A DNA stretch of 64,000 bases from Palsa-883 sp963847615 (GCA_963847615.1 CAWKAN010000025.1:310001-374000); one strand, 5' to 3'. Positions 1-9,268 are shown, counted from the stretch's first letter. The notes: generated by a model not told the origin, from the sequence alone. Numbers and translations are program-made.

Positions 1-287
1 GGCCGGGCCGCCCTGCCATGTCGCGCCGGCGCCGTTGATTCCGCGCCCGCAGCGTCCCAAGTAGCCGCCAGCGATGCGCAGCCAGGTTGTCCCAGTCCCG
101 TCTTCCGCGCGATGCGGGCCGCCGGCGACGCGGCCGGCCTGCTGCGGCGAAAGCCATGCCACGGCAGTGCCGGGGCGCGCGGCTGGGCTTTTTGCCTCCG
201 GGATGCCATTGTCTGACCACGTTGCTGCGCCGCCGACGCCGTCGCGCCGCCCGGTACGCAAGGCGGAGCGCGCGTGGGTTTGACCTC
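1..287. other. upstream region without a recognised gene
   Basis: I see no convincing coding sequence here. An open frame continues upstream from the endonuclease gene as far as about position 87, but the residues it would add are arginine- and alanine-rich and not family-like, so I leave it non-coding. Any promoter for the next gene should lie in this stretch, but I cannot point to clear -35/-10 boxes. Confidence 0.4.
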
Positions 288-905
288 ATGAAGATCATCA
301 GCTGGAACCTCCTTCGCCTGGTCGGCGCCTCCGCCTACGACACGGCCCGCCTGATCGCCCGGGAGCAGCCCGACCTGCTGCTGATGCAGGAAGCGACCCG
401 CGAAATCGACGTGTTGCCGGAGCGGATCGGCGGCTACTACGCGCGCACGCCCCTGCCGGGCCATATCCATGGCCTGGCGATGTGGAGCCGGACCGAAATC
501 AGCCCCCGGGTCCTGGTTCTGCCACCCGGGACGCTGATCCGCCGGGTCTGCCAGATCGTCGATCTGGGGGATTTCGCCATCGCCAACGTCCATCTGTCGC
601 ACGGGCAGATGCTGAACCGGCGCCAGTTGCGGCGGATCGCCCGGCTGCTGCCCGCGCGCGGCGCCATCCTCGGCGACTTCAATCTCGTCGGCCCGGCGCT
701 GCTGCCCGGCTTCCGCGACGTCGGGCCGCGCCGGCCCACCCATGTCATGGGCGACATCGTGCCGATCCGGATCGACCGCTGCCTGGCGCGCGGCCTGGCC
801 TGCACCGAGGCCCGCGTTCTGGCGCGCGAGGCCTCGGACCACTCCCCCATCCTCGTCCGCCTGGACGTCGCGGTCGCCACCGCGCCGCTGCCCGCGGCGG
901 CCTGA
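288..905 (+). CDS. endonuclease/exonuclease/phosphatase family protein
   Basis: A 205-residue protein that begins MKIISWNL, the usual first strand of the EEP (DNase I-like) metal-dependent phosphoesterase fold. Other family motifs are visible in order: LLMQEA with the metal-binding Glu near residue 37, IANVHLSH, GDFNLVG with Asp/Asn, and ASDHSPI with the catalytic Asp-His pair near the C-terminus. I chose ATG 288 because homology starts exactly there; the longer frame back to 87 adds a basic tail unlike the family. The substrate (nucleic acid, phospholipid or another phosphodiester) cannot be told from sequence. The gene stands alone, with the 3' end of a group II intron 34 bp downstream on the other strand. 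Confidence 0.8.
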   Translation: MKIISWNLLRLVGASAYDTARLIAREQPDLLLMQEATREIDVLPERIGGYYARTPLPGHIHGLAMWSRTEISPRVLVLPPGTLIRRVCQIVDLGDFAIANVHLSHGQMLNRRQLRRIARLLPARGAILGDFNLVGPALLPGFRDVGPRRPTHVMGDIVPIRIDRCLARGLACTEARVLAREASDHSPILVRLDVAVATAPLPAAA

Positions 906-951
906 CGCCGGCAGCGGGGCCGGCCGGGGGCAATCGCGGTAGGGACGCGCA

Positions 952-2481
952 TTACTGCGCGCCCCCCGCACAGAGCCGTACGAGCGGCATTCCCGCATAC
1001 GGCTCCCACCTCGGGTGTTTGACGGCGAAGCGTTGCTCGGGCCAGGGATGGAGGATGCGCGGCTTCGGCAGGAAGTCCTCTGCCAGCCGCTTGATCCGCT
1101 CCCACGTCGTCTTGTCGCGCTGCCCGCGTCGCCGAAGCGACCGCCGCCAGAGCCGAACCACGCAGTCGCGGAAAGTCTGGAGAGCACGGATGTTGGTCGG
1201 CACCGCGTGATAGGCAAAATACCCGGTGACCACCTGTCGCAGCCACTCCCCTTGTCGGGGGATCGGCTGGTGCATCCGCCGCCGCATTTCCTCCGTCACC
1301 GCCAGAAGCTTCGCCTGCAACCGGTCGCGCCGGGATTTCCGCCATAGCAGGAACTTGCCACGTCGCGACTTGCCGCAGATCAAGGTAAAGCCCAGGAAGT
1401 TGAAAGTTTCCGGCCTGCCCAGCCCGCGCCTTTCTCTCCGCTCCGCCGCTCGGCGGCCGAATTCGATCAGGCGGGTCTTCTCCGGATGCAGCGTCAGTGC
1501 GAACTCTTCCAGACGTGCTCGCATCATTCCGAGGAACCGATGGGCATCGGCCTCGTGCTCGAACCCCACGACGATATCGTCCGCGTAGCGCACGACGATC
1601 ATGTCGCCGGTGGCCTCCCGCTGTCGCCAGCGGTTGGCCCAGAGATCGAAGACGTAGTGCAGGTAGATATTCGCGAGCAGCGGCGAGATTACCGACCCCT
1701 GCCCGGTTCCCCTTTCACTGACAGTTACGACCTCGTCTTCGAGAATACCCGCCCTCAGCCATTTCTGGATCAGGCGGATGATGCGGCGGTCGCCGACCCG
1801 GTGCTCCACGAACCGGACCAGCCACTCCTGGCTGACCATATCGAAGAATGACCGGATGTCGGCGTCCAGTATCCAGTTCACCTTGGTGTTGCCGATCCCA
1901 ACCACCAGGGCATCCAGCGCATCGTGCTGGCTGCGTCCGGGGCGGAACCCATACGAGAACCCGAGGAAGTCTTCCTCGTAGATCGCATTCAGCACCATCG
2001 CGACCGCGCGCTGGACAATCTTGTCCTCCAGCGCGGCAATCGCCAGCGGACGCTGTCGCCCATCCGGCTTCGGTATGAACCTCCTCCGGGATGGTTGCGC
2101 CCGATACGCTCCCCGATGGACCCGGTCGTGCAGGTCCTCGATCCTGTGATCGAGGTCTGTCTCGTAGTCCTGCCACGTCAGCCCGTCCGCTCCGGGAGCA
2201 GCATCCCGCCTGAGGGCATAGAACGCCGTCCGCAGCATCGGGACATCGACATGGTGGAGAAGCGCGGTGAACCTTTCCTTCTTCCTTTCCTTCGCAGCTT
2301 TCCGTATGCGGTCCAGCCCCTGTGACACGCTTGCCCGGTCCTGTGCCCGGCGAGTGCGCTGCTGGCCCACATTTCCCTCGGCCCCGGCCCTTGGCTCCAC
2401 CCGCTCCGCATCCGGTTGCCCGGAGTTGTTCGCAGGCTTCACAGCTACTATGGCCAGGTCTGACTTCTCACCCCCGTGCAT
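952..2481 (-). CDS. ltrA: group II intron reverse transcriptase/maturase
   Basis: A 509-aa intron-encoded protein that splices its host intron and reverse transcribes it at target sites. RT blocks are clear: RRFIPKPDGRQRPLAIA near residue 145, GFRPGRSQHDAL, the catalytic VVRYADDIVVG with the YADD box near 300, and NFLGFT. A maturase (X) domain follows, containing the VVTGYFAYHAVPTN stretch. The protein ends MPLVRLCAGGAQ, encoded inside domain V/VI, as is common in bacterial IEPs. I see no HNH endonuclease domain, so mobility would be endonuclease-independent. The frame is intact, so the element could be active. Confidence 0.95.
   Translation of the reverse strand: MHGGEKSDLAIVAVKPANNSGQPDAERVEPRAGAEGNVGQQRTRRAQDRASVSQGLDRIRKAAKERKKERFTALLHHVDVPMLRTAFYALRRDAAPGADGLTWQDYETDLDHRIEDLHDRVHRGAYRAQPSRRRFIPKPDGRQRPLAIAALEDKIVQRAVAMVLNAIYEEDFLGFSYGFRPGRSQHDALDALVVGIGNTKVNWILDADIRSFFDMVSQEWLVRFVEHRVGDRRIIRLIQKWLRAGILEDEVVTVSERGTGQGSVISPLLANIYLHYVFDLWANRWRQREATGDMIVVRYADDIVVGFEHEADAHRFLGMMRARLEEFALTLHPEKTRLIEFGRRAAERRERRGLGRPETFNFLGFTLICGKSRRGKFLLWRKSRRDRLQAKLLAVTEEMRRRMHQPIPRQGEWLRQVVTGYFAYHAVPTNIRALQTFRDCVVRLWRRSLRRRGQRDKTTWERIKRLAEDFLPKPRILHPWPEQRFAVKHPRWEPYAGMPLVRLCAGGAQ
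973..1005 (-). ncRNA. group II intron domain V
   Basis: Read on the minus strand this is a 33-nt hairpin with a GAGCCGTATGCGGG 5' strand and a matching 3' strand ending CGTACGGCTC, including the two-base bulge expected in the catalytic domain V of group II ribozymes. It overlaps the last codons of the maturase gene. It fixes the orientation and approximate 3' end of the intron. Confidence 0.85.
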
Positions 2482-2840
2482 CGCCGGCTACGGCTCCTCA
2501 CCTTCCCGACGCGGACCGGCAGTTTGCGCCACCGGCCAAGAATGAGATCTCTCGGTTCCCGAACAAGAAGCGTCCATGCATGCTGGGGTCTCTGACCGCG
2601 CCGGGTCGCCCACCGCTCGCGATAGCGCAGCAGGACGTGTTGCCTTCCAGGTTGGTAACCCTGTCGGCACCCGGGATTTCGGCCTTACGCGGCTCAATGG
2701 CCAGCCTGCACGCTCCCCTGCCGACGCTTCGCCCTGCCCCTCGCGGAACACGACGCACGGCGCGGGGCCGGCGTGACTCGCTAGGTCTTCACCGTAGTGG
2801 ACTTTCACCTCCTGCTCCTTGCCGGTCTCCCGACGCACTA

Positions 2841-2886
2841 CCAGCGGCCGGCATGGTTGACCGTTCGGCCGGTGTTGGGCCGCTGG
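2841..2886. repeat. stem-loop next to the intron 5' insertion point
   Basis: CCAGCGGCC at 2841-2849 is the perfect inverse of GGCCGCTGG ending at 2886, with further partial pairing inside. On the minus strand it sits two bases before the intron, in its 5' exon. It may be the transcription terminator of the formyltransferase gene (which ends at 3126) that served as the intron's insertion target. Its right half belongs to a sequence repeated near 62441. Confidence 0.5.
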
Positions 2887-3125
2887 CGTGAGGCTTGGTT
2901 TGGCGTTTGGCGCGCCGCCGTCCGCAGGGATCGGCCATCAAGTCTCACCCCGCCAGTCGGGTCCACAAGGCGCGGCTCCTGCGCGGGCCGGTCTCTGCGA
3001 AGCGGATGCCGGCCGGCGCGACCGCGGTGGCGCGCATGCCGGCGATGCCGGTGCCACGACCGCCCGCCCCGCCCGTCAGCCCGGCCCGTCGGCCCGATGC
3101 GGTCCGCCGGAGCGGGCCGTCGGCC

Positions 3126-4043
3126 TCACTCTCCCAGGATTGCGCCGACCGGCACGCCGGCTTCCGCGGCGGCGACCTTCCTGCCGCCGTCGGGACGCAT
3201 CCGCCCGATCTCGATGAAGCCGCCCTGGCCATGCACGACGATCCCGGCCTCGGTCTGCGCCACCACCTGGCCGATCTTCTTGCCCTTCACCTCGGCGAAG
3301 GTGCGGGCGATGCGCTTGCGCGCGTCATACAGGAACAGCTTGCGGCCCTCGTGCAGCGTCCAGGCGCCCGGCGCGGGATCGCAGCCGCGGATCAGGTTGT
3401 AGGTGATGCCGACCAGGCTGGCCCAGTTGACCCGGGATTCGGCGGCGCGAATGATCCCTTCATAGGTCGCCTGCGGCTCATACTGCGCCAGCGCGGGCGC
3501 CTTGCCGGCGACCACCAGCTCCGCCACCTCCACCAGCGCCGCCACGCCCATCGGAAAAATCTTGCCGAAATACAACGACCCGAGCGTGTCCTCGGGTTCG
3601 ATCCGCACCGCGCGGGTCAGGATGACGGGCCCCTCGTCCAGCCCGTCGGTCGGACGGAAGATGCTGAACCCGGTCTCGTCGCGCCCGGCGATGATCGCCC
3701 AGCTCATCGAGGACGCGCCCCGGTGCAGCGGCAACAGGGAGGGATGGAACTGGATCGTGCCGAACGTCGGGATGGTGCAGAAATCCTGCGGCACGAACTG
3801 GGTGACGTAGGCCATCACGCCGACCTCGACGTTCGCCGCGCGCATTGCCTCCTGCGCCGCCGGATCGGTCAGCTTGGGGAACTGGTGCACCGTCACGCCG
3901 CGCGCCTCGGCGGCCAGACGCAGCGGGTCGGGCCGGCCGGTCTCCGGCGCGCAGAACACCGCCGCCACGTGGTCGCCGCGGGCGAGGAATGCCTCCAGCG
4001 CGGCCTTGCCAAAGTCCTGCTGGCCGATGATGGCAATGCGCAT
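3126..4043 (-). CDS. formyltransferase/10-formyl-THF hydrolase-like protein
   Basis: A 305-aa protein of the formyltransferase fold. MRIAIIGQQDFG opens a Rossmann-type N-terminal domain, and the folate/formyl loop is FHPSLLPLHRGA around residues 99-110. It is closer to the hydrolase half of 10-formyltetrahydrofolate dehydrogenase (HPSLLPxHRGAS, GFSxFxxxDGLDxGP) than to methionyl-tRNA formyltransferase. The catalytic His (100) and Asp (136) are present, but the Asn two residues before the His in most formyltransferases is Gln here. A C-terminal OB-like domain follows (RKLFLYDARK and on). ATG 4043 is preceded by a good AGGAGG. Probable role: release of formate from, or transfer of formyl from, 10-formyl-THF, which would suit the formate/oxalate genes elsewhere in the window. 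The true acceptor is unknown. Confidence 0.75.
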   Translation of the reverse strand: MRIAIIGQQDFGKAALEAFLARGDHVAAVFCAPETGRPDPLRLAAEARGVTVHQFPKLTDPAAQEAMRAANVEVGVMAYVTQFVPQDFCTIPTFGTIQFHPSLLPLHRGASSMSWAIIAGRDETGFSIFRPTDGLDEGPVILTRAVRIEPEDTLGSLYFGKIFPMGVAALVEVAELVVAGKAPALAQYEPQATYEGIIRAAESRVNWASLVGITYNLIRGCDPAPGAWTLHEGRKLFLYDARKRIARTFAEVKGKKIGQVVAQTEAGIVVHGQGGFIEIGRMRPDGGRKVAAAEAGVPVGAILGE

Positions 4044-4136
4044 GCGACATCCTCCTGTGCGTTGCTGGTCCCGCGCGCCAGAATGCACGCGGACAGGCCA
4101 CGGGCAAGCCCCCGCGCGACAGGGCGATCGGGCGAA

Positions 4137-4422
4137 GCGAAGCAAGGTCGGGGCTCCGCCCCGAACCCCGCCAGGGGCTTTGCCCCCTGGACCCCCACCA
4201 GAGGCAGCGGCCTCTGGACTCCATGACTGGGAGTGTGGGGAGGGGAAGGGGGCGGGTGGGCGAGGCGAAGGGGCGCCGTCCGGCGCCCCTTCGCCTCGCC
4301 CACCCGCCCCCTTCCCCTCCCCACACTCCCAGTGAAGGGTTCCAAGGGCTCCGCCCTTGGCGGGGTTCCAAGGGGCAGCGCCCCTTGGTGGGGCCTGGGG
4401 CGAAGCCCCAGCCTTGCTTCGC
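4137..4422. repeat. long nested palindromic repeat, copy A
   Basis: A 286-bp element that is one large inverted repeat. The ends are GCGAAGCAAGG and CCTTGCTTCGC. Each outer arm holds three small G+C hairpins (for example CCAGAGGC-GCCTCTGG and CCAAGGG-CCCTTGG). The centre is a perfect 53-bp stem (4226-4278 against 4281-4333) with a 2-nt loop. It lies upstream of the formyltransferase gene and downstream of the lipoprotein gene. Related copies are at 9589 and 20289, with half a copy at 9269. No ORF is plausible inside it. Confidence 0.9.
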
Positions 4423-4482
4423 TTCACCCCGGTTGCCCGGCCGCGTCAGTCGGGGCAGCGGGGCGCCCGATCGGCCCTCGGG

Positions 4483-4752
4483 CTAGCGGTTGGCGGCGTA
4501 GCCCTTCTTGTCCATGCAGGCGCGGGTCTGGTGCCATTGCTCGATCGGCAACGAGATCGGGTAGGTGAGGAACAGGCCGCCCCGGCTCATCACCAGCCGA
4601 TGCGCTTCCTTGTCGCCCGCGGTCCGGCAGGCGGCCAGGTCCGCCTGATAGGTCGGCTTGGCCGCGTCGGCCGGATTGGCCGGCGTGTCGCTGCACGCGG
4701 CGACGCCCAGCAGCGGGAGGATCAGCAGAAACCTGCGCATGCGCCCTGACAT
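4483..4752 (-). CDS. small putative lipoprotein
   Basis: An 89-aa protein. The N-terminus MRRFLLILPLLGVAAC is a lipoprotein signal with a lipobox (GVAAC), so the mature chain begins at Cys and is probably tethered in the periplasm. The rest (about 70 residues) has two further Cys, in AACRTAG and RACMDKKGY, which could form a disulfide, and a YPISLPIEQWHQTRACMDK segment. I do not recognise the family. Start is ATG 4752, or ATG 4740 four codons later. Downstream (4137-4422) is the palindromic repeat. Confidence 0.6.
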   Translation of the reverse strand: MSGRMRRFLLILPLLGVAACSDTPANPADAAKPTYQADLAACRTAGDKEAHRLVMSRGGLFLTYPISLPIEQWHQTRACMDKKGYAANR

Positions 4753-5048
4753 GCCCGCCAGTGTAAGGGGGTCCGCCGCCGGCACCAAGCCGGGACCGCG
4801 CGCAGTCATGGGAGATCGCGGCCGGATCGGCGCATCGACGCCGTGGCCGGCGACGGCCGGCCATGACGTGGGGCGGCGCCGCTGGGTCAAACCTGCCGGG
4901 GGGGCCGGGATCGCTCGATCGGCCGCCCCGCGCCGGCACGGCGCAGCCACGCCGCGCCCCACAAGCGGTGCGCGGCGCGGGCTCGGCCAGAGCGTGATCG
5001 CTTCAGGCGGTATCGCCATGCAGCGTGAACCACGCGACCAAACAAGAT

Positions 5049-5408
5049 GCTCTTATGGCGAACGCTGTTGGCTGGGATTCTGCCGCAGCGGGCGCACCCA
5101 AGCCATAAAGCCAGAATAACACGAAGACCACGGAGACAGGCCCACGGAGGGCACGGAGAAGGCCATCATGCGCGCCGCGCGAGAACCCGGCAAACTGCCC
5201 ACAGGGAATGCCTTGCGCGCAGCGCAGTCAGTCCTTCTCCGCGCGCAGCGCAATCAATTCTTCTCCGTGCCCTCCGTGGGCCTGTCTCCGTGGCCTTTGT
5301 GTTATTCTGGCTTGCTGGCTTTGCTGCGGTTGCCCCGGGTCGCTGCGTAGCGGCGCACCGGCCACCGCCGGGTCGTCCGATCACCCAACAGGCTTCGCCA
5401 TAAGAGCG
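5049..5408. repeat. nested inverted-repeat element with CACGGAG words
   Basis: Outer arms carry CGCTCTTATGGCG (or its inverse) at 5049-5061 and 5395-5408. Inside are 51-bp arms at 5110-5160 and 5261-5311 that match almost perfectly in inverse orientation. These contain iterated ACGGAG words. The ~100-bp middle contains GCGCGCAGCGC twice. The whole fills the 700-bp gap between the lipoprotein and chemotaxis genes, and no gene is visible there. It is related in design to the elements at 16139 and 31391. Confidence 0.75.
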
Positions 5409-5457
5409 AAACAAAACGCTACAATGCGATGACTTCGCCGATCGGCCGCCAGCCCGG

Positions 5458-7137
5458 CTACGCCGCGCGCACCTCGGAGACGAAGCCGCTGACCTCGGCG
5501 GACAGCAACTCGGCCTGCCTGGACAGGTCGCCCGCCGCGCTCAGCACCTGATCGGCCGCGGCGCCGGTGCTGGCCGCGCCCTGGCTGACGCCGGCGATGT
5601 TGGTGGTGACCAGCTGCGTGCTGCCGGCGGTCTGCTGGACGTTGCGCGCGATCTCGGCGGTCGCCGCGCCCTGCTCCTCCACCGCCGAGGCGATCGCGGT
5701 GGCGATCGTGCTCACCTCCTCGATCACCGTGGTGATGCCCTTGATCGCCTCCACCGCCTCGCGGGTCGAGGTCTGCAACTGGGTGATCTGGGCGGAGATC
5801 TCCTCGGTCGCCTTGGCGGTCTGCCCGGCCAGGCTCTTCACCTCGGAGGCGACCACGGCGAAGCCCTTGCCGGCGTCGCCGGCGCGCGCCGCCTCGATGG
5901 TGGCGTTCAGCGCCAGCAGGTTGGTCTGCCCGGCGATGTTGCTGATCAGCTCGACCACCTGGCCGATCCGCTGGGCGCCCTCGGCCAGCGCGCGCACCGT
6001 CGCGTCGGTGCGCCGCGCGTCGGCCACCGCCTGCTCGGTGATCTTCGAGGACTGCGCCACCTGGCGGGTGATCTCGCCGATCGAGGAGCTGAGTTCCTCG
6101 GCCGAGGCGGCCACCGTCTGCACGCCGGCGCTGGCTTCCTCCGCCGCCGCGGCGACGCTGGCCGCCTGGCCGTTGGTCTCCCCGGCGGTTGCCGACATCG
6201 CCCGCGCCGTTGCCTCCATCTCCGTAGCGGCCGAGGCGAGCAGCCCGACCAGGCTGGCGACCTTCGCCTCAAAGCCGCGCACCAGCGCGTCCAGCCGCGC
6301 CGCCCGCTGTTCCTTGGCGGCGCGTTCGGCCTCCTGCGCGGCGGCGAGCTGGTCGGCCTTGAGCATGTTGTCCTTGAACACCTGCACGGCGCCGGCCATG
6401 GCGCCGATCTCGTCCTTGCGGCCGAGACCGACGATCTCCGCCGCCATGTCGCGCTCGGCCAGCCGGCGCATCGCCCCGGTCATCGCGGTGATCGGGCGGG
6501 AGACGCCGCGGATGATGCCGAGCCCGGCCAGCGCCGACAGCAGCGTGGCAAGCACCAGCGCGCCGATGATCCAGAGCCGCGTCGAGGCATACAGCACCGC
6601 CCCGCCATCGGCGGCCACGTTTGTCGCCTTCATGTTGAACGCGATCTCGGCCTGCAACGCATCCTGAAACTTATTGAATTCGGTGCGCATATCGCCGCGG
6701 TAGGAAGCGATCGCCGCCGCGTCGTCCAGCGCCAGGAACTTGCTGTCCAGCGCCAGATAGGCCTGCCATCCCTGCTCGACCTGATCAACCAGTCGTCTTT
6801 CCTCGCCTTGGTTGACGAACGGCTCGAGAGCCTGGATCGCTTTTGCGGCCTGCTCGGCGACTCCGTGCATGCCAGCCGCTTCCTGGGCTTTCGCCGCGGC
6901 GGTCGGCGCCAACGCATGCGTCGCCTCGATCTGGCGGAAGCGCATCGTGTGATAGGCCAGCTCACCAAGGATTCGCGTTGATGGGAGGGCGTCGTCGCGT
7001 ATGCCGGCGGCGACGGCATTGACGTCGCTCAGGCGTTGCACGGCAAACAGCCCCAGGCCGATCACGACGAGGCAGACCATGGTGAAGGCGAGCGTGACCT
7101 TCATCCGGACAGACAGGTTGTTCAGCGACGACAGCAT
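5458..7137 (-). CDS. methyl-accepting chemotaxis protein
   Basis: A 559-aa transmembrane chemoreceptor. A first membrane segment lies near residues 12-34 (TLAFTMVCLVVIGLGLFAV). A periplasmic four-helix-bundle-like sensor of about 150 residues follows, then a second membrane segment near 190-212 and a HAMP domain (RGVSRPITAMTGAMRRLAERD). The cytoplasmic coiled coil has the signalling hairpin GQTNLLALNATIEAARAGD, which contacts CheA/CheW. The ligand is unknown. It is divergent from the ABC exporter gene at 7364. The only other motility-related genes in the window are flhF and flhG. Confidence 0.93.
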   Translation of the reverse strand: MLSSLNNLSVRMKVTLAFTMVCLVVIGLGLFAVQRLSDVNAVAAGIRDDALPSTRILGELAYHTMRFRQIEATHALAPTAAAKAQEAAGMHGVAEQAAKAIQALEPFVNQGEERRLVDQVEQGWQAYLALDSKFLALDDAAAIASYRGDMRTEFNKFQDALQAEIAFNMKATNVAADGGAVLYASTRLWIIGALVLATLLSALAGLGIIRGVSRPITAMTGAMRRLAERDMAAEIVGLGRKDEIGAMAGAVQVFKDNMLKADQLAAAQEAERAAKEQRAARLDALVRGFEAKVASLVGLLASAATEMEATARAMSATAGETNGQAASVAAAAEEASAGVQTVAASAEELSSSIGEITRQVAQSSKITEQAVADARRTDATVRALAEGAQRIGQVVELISNIAGQTNLLALNATIEAARAGDAGKGFAVVASEVKSLAGQTAKATEEISAQITQLQTSTREAVEAIKGITTVIEEVSTIATAIASAVEEQGAATAEIARNVQQTAGSTQLVTTNIAGVSQGAASTGAAADQVLSAAGDLSRQAELLSAEVSGFVSEVRAA

Positions 7138-7363
7138 GGGGATTGACCTCTCAACAGAAGATCGGAGCCGAACGGACGACCAGAGGGGGAGGTTGCTATG
7201 CCACGTCGGACGTTAATTTTCCGTCACTGTGCCGGCACCGCCACGGTTTCCGCGACCGCGCCGGCGGCCCTCCGATCCGACGTCCAGGTGCCCCGGTCAT
7301 CCGTGCGCGCCCGTCCCGGTCGCGCGATTGACGCAACCGCGGCGCGCGTCCACCTCTGGCGGC

Positions 7364-9235
7364 ATGCTCCGCCGCTTCGAAGCCCTGCTCGATCCGACCG
7401 CCCCGGCCCCGGACGCCCCGCCGGTGGCCGGGCTGCTGCGCTTCTACTGGCACTTCATCGGCCAGGCGCGCTGGCTGACCGCGGCGCTGTTCCTGGGCGG
7501 CGGCGTGATCGCCGTGCTGGACGCCGCGATCCCCGCCTTCATCGGCCGCGTGGTGTCGCTGGTCTCCACCCATGCGCCCGGGACGCTGTGGCGCGCCGCC
7601 TGGCCGCAGTTCGCCGCGATGGCCGCGGTGCTGCTGCTGGCGCGGCCGGCGGCGATGCTGTGGCAGAACGTCATGATCAACCAGGTGGTCAATCCCGGCC
7701 TGGCGAACCTGATCCGCTGGCAGAACCACTGGCACGTGGTGCGGCAGAGCTGGACGTTCTTCCAGAACGACTTCGCCGGGCGGATCGCCAACCGCGTGCT
7801 GCAGACCGGCCCGGCGCTGCGCGAGAGCCTGGTGATGACCTTCGATGCCGCCTGGTACATCGTGGTCTACGGCAGCAGCGCCGTCGCCCTGCTCGCCGCC
7901 ACCGACTGGCGGCTGGCGGTGCCGATCGTCGCCTGGTTCGCCTGCTACGGGGCCATGCTGCGCTGGTTCGTGCCGCGCATGCGCGACCGTTCCCGCCGCG
8001 TCTCGGAAATGCGCTCGAACCTGACCGGGCGGGTGGTCGACAGCTACACCAACATCCTGACCGTCAAGCTGTTCGCCCGGGCGCGCGACGAGGATGCCTG
8101 GGTGCGCGACGCCGTCGATGACCACACCACGGCGTTTCGCGACCAGACGCGGATGATCACCGGCTATTCCATGAGCCTGATGCTGATGAACGCGCTGCTG
8201 CTGGTCGGCACCGCGAGCGTGGCGCTGTGGCAATGGAGCGCCGGGCGGATCGCGGTCGGCACGGTGGCGATGGCGCTGCCGCTGGCCTGGCAGATCGCCA
8301 ACATCGCCGGCTGGGTGGCGCGCAGCGTCACCGGCGTGTTCGAGAATATCGGCACGGTGCAGGACGGCATGCGCTCGATCGACGTGGCGCGGCAGATGCC
8401 CGACCCACCCGGCGCCGTCGAGCTGCGCGTCGCCGGCGGGGAGATCCGTTTCGAGGACGTGGATTTCGACTACGGCCGCACCAACCGCGCGGGCCCCGCG
8501 GTGCTGCACGGCATCGACCTGACGATCGCGCCGGGCGAGCGGGTCGGCCTGGTCGGGCCATCGGGCGCCGGCAAGTCGACCCTGGTGAACCTGCTGCTGC
8601 ATTTCTACGAACCCTCGCGCGGGCGCATCCTGATCGACGGCCAGGACGTGACGCAGGCGACACAGGAAAGCCTGCGCACGCAGATCGCCATGGTGACGCA
8701 GGACACGTCGTTGCTGCATCGCTCCATCCGCGACAACATCCGCTACGGCCGGCCCGCGGCGACCGACGCGATGATCGAGGACGCCGCCCGGCGCGCCCAG
8801 GCACACGACTTCATTCTGGACCTGGAAGACTGGCACGGGCGGCGCGGCTACGACGCCCATGTCGGCGAGCGCGGGGTGAAACTGTCGGGCGGCCAGCGCC
8901 AACGCGTCGCCCTGGCGCGGGTGATCCTGAAGGACGCGCCGATCCTGGTGCTGGACGAGGCCACCTCGGCACTGGACTCCGAGGTCGAGGCCGCCATCCA
9001 GGACCAGCTCGACGGGCTGATGGACGGGCGCACGGTGATCGCCATCGCCCACCGGCTGTCCACCATCGCACGCCTGCACCGGCTGGTGGTGCTGGACCGC
9101 GGCCGTATCGTCGAAACCGGCACCCACGCCGCCCTGCTGGCCCAGGGTGGCACCTATGCGCGCATGTGGCAGCGCCAGTCCGGCGGCTTCATCACCGACC
9201 CGGCCATCGGATCACTGGACGCAGCGGCACAGTAA
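7364..9235 (+). CDS. ABC transporter, fused permease and ATP-binding domains
   Basis: A 623-aa half-transporter of the exporter type. About six membrane helices occupy the first ~330 residues (WLTAALFLGGGVIAVLDAA and on). The nucleotide-binding domain follows, with Walker A GPSGAGKST, signature LSGGQRQRVALARV, Walker B ILVLDEATSALDSE and the H-loop IAIAHRLST. It should work as a homodimer or with a partner. The substrate is not evident; the arrangement resembles lipid/drug exporters of the MsbA/LmrA type. I start at ATG 7364 (MLRRFEALL); the in-frame extension back to 7229 is proline/arginine-rich and not family-like. The 227-bp spacer from the MCP gene should hold both promoters. Confidence 0.9.
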   Translation: MLRRFEALLDPTAPAPDAPPVAGLLRFYWHFIGQARWLTAALFLGGGVIAVLDAAIPAFIGRVVSLVSTHAPGTLWRAAWPQFAAMAAVLLLARPAAMLWQNVMINQVVNPGLANLIRWQNHWHVVRQSWTFFQNDFAGRIANRVLQTGPALRESLVMTFDAAWYIVVYGSSAVALLAATDWRLAVPIVAWFACYGAMLRWFVPRMRDRSRRVSEMRSNLTGRVVDSYTNILTVKLFARARDEDAWVRDAVDDHTTAFRDQTRMITGYSMSLMLMNALLLVGTASVALWQWSAGRIAVGTVAMALPLAWQIANIAGWVARSVTGVFENIGTVQDGMRSIDVARQMPDPPGAVELRVAGGEIRFEDVDFDYGRTNRAGPAVLHGIDLTIAPGERVGLVGPSGAGKSTLVNLLLHFYEPSRGRILIDGQDVTQATQESLRTQIAMVTQDTSLLHRSIRDNIRYGRPAATDAMIEDAARRAQAHDFILDLEDWHGRRGYDAHVGERGVKLSGGQRQRVALARVILKDAPILVLDEATSALDSEVEAAIQDQLDGLMDGRTVIAIAHRLSTIARLHRLVVLDRGRIVETGTHAALLAQGGTYARMWQRQSGGFITDPAIGSLDAAAQ

Positions 9236-9268
9236 CCACATCCACTACGCCACAGCGCGCTCGGGTGG

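Larger units (their letters stand above)
939..2838 (-). mobile_element. group II intron with intron-encoded maturase
   Basis: A complete-looking group II intron on the minus strand. Its 5' end reads GTGCGTCGGGAGACCGGC (2838 downward), a typical GUGYG start. The reverse-transcriptase ORF lies in domain IV. A canonical 33-nt domain V hairpin is at 973-1005, followed by a short domain VI and a 3' end ...CCCTAC at about 939. Length is about 1.9 kb. The inferred 5' exon ends two bases after a stem-loop (2841-2886). That resembles the habit of bacterial class C introns of inserting just after terminator-like hairpins, but I have not proved the class. It interrupts no recognisable gene. The boundaries are inferred from motifs, with an uncertainty of a few bases. 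Confidence 0.85.

Noticed and set aside
4483..5019. A longer start for the small lipoprotein
   Set aside because: The extra ~89 residues are not family-like, and would place the lipobox signal in the middle of the chain.
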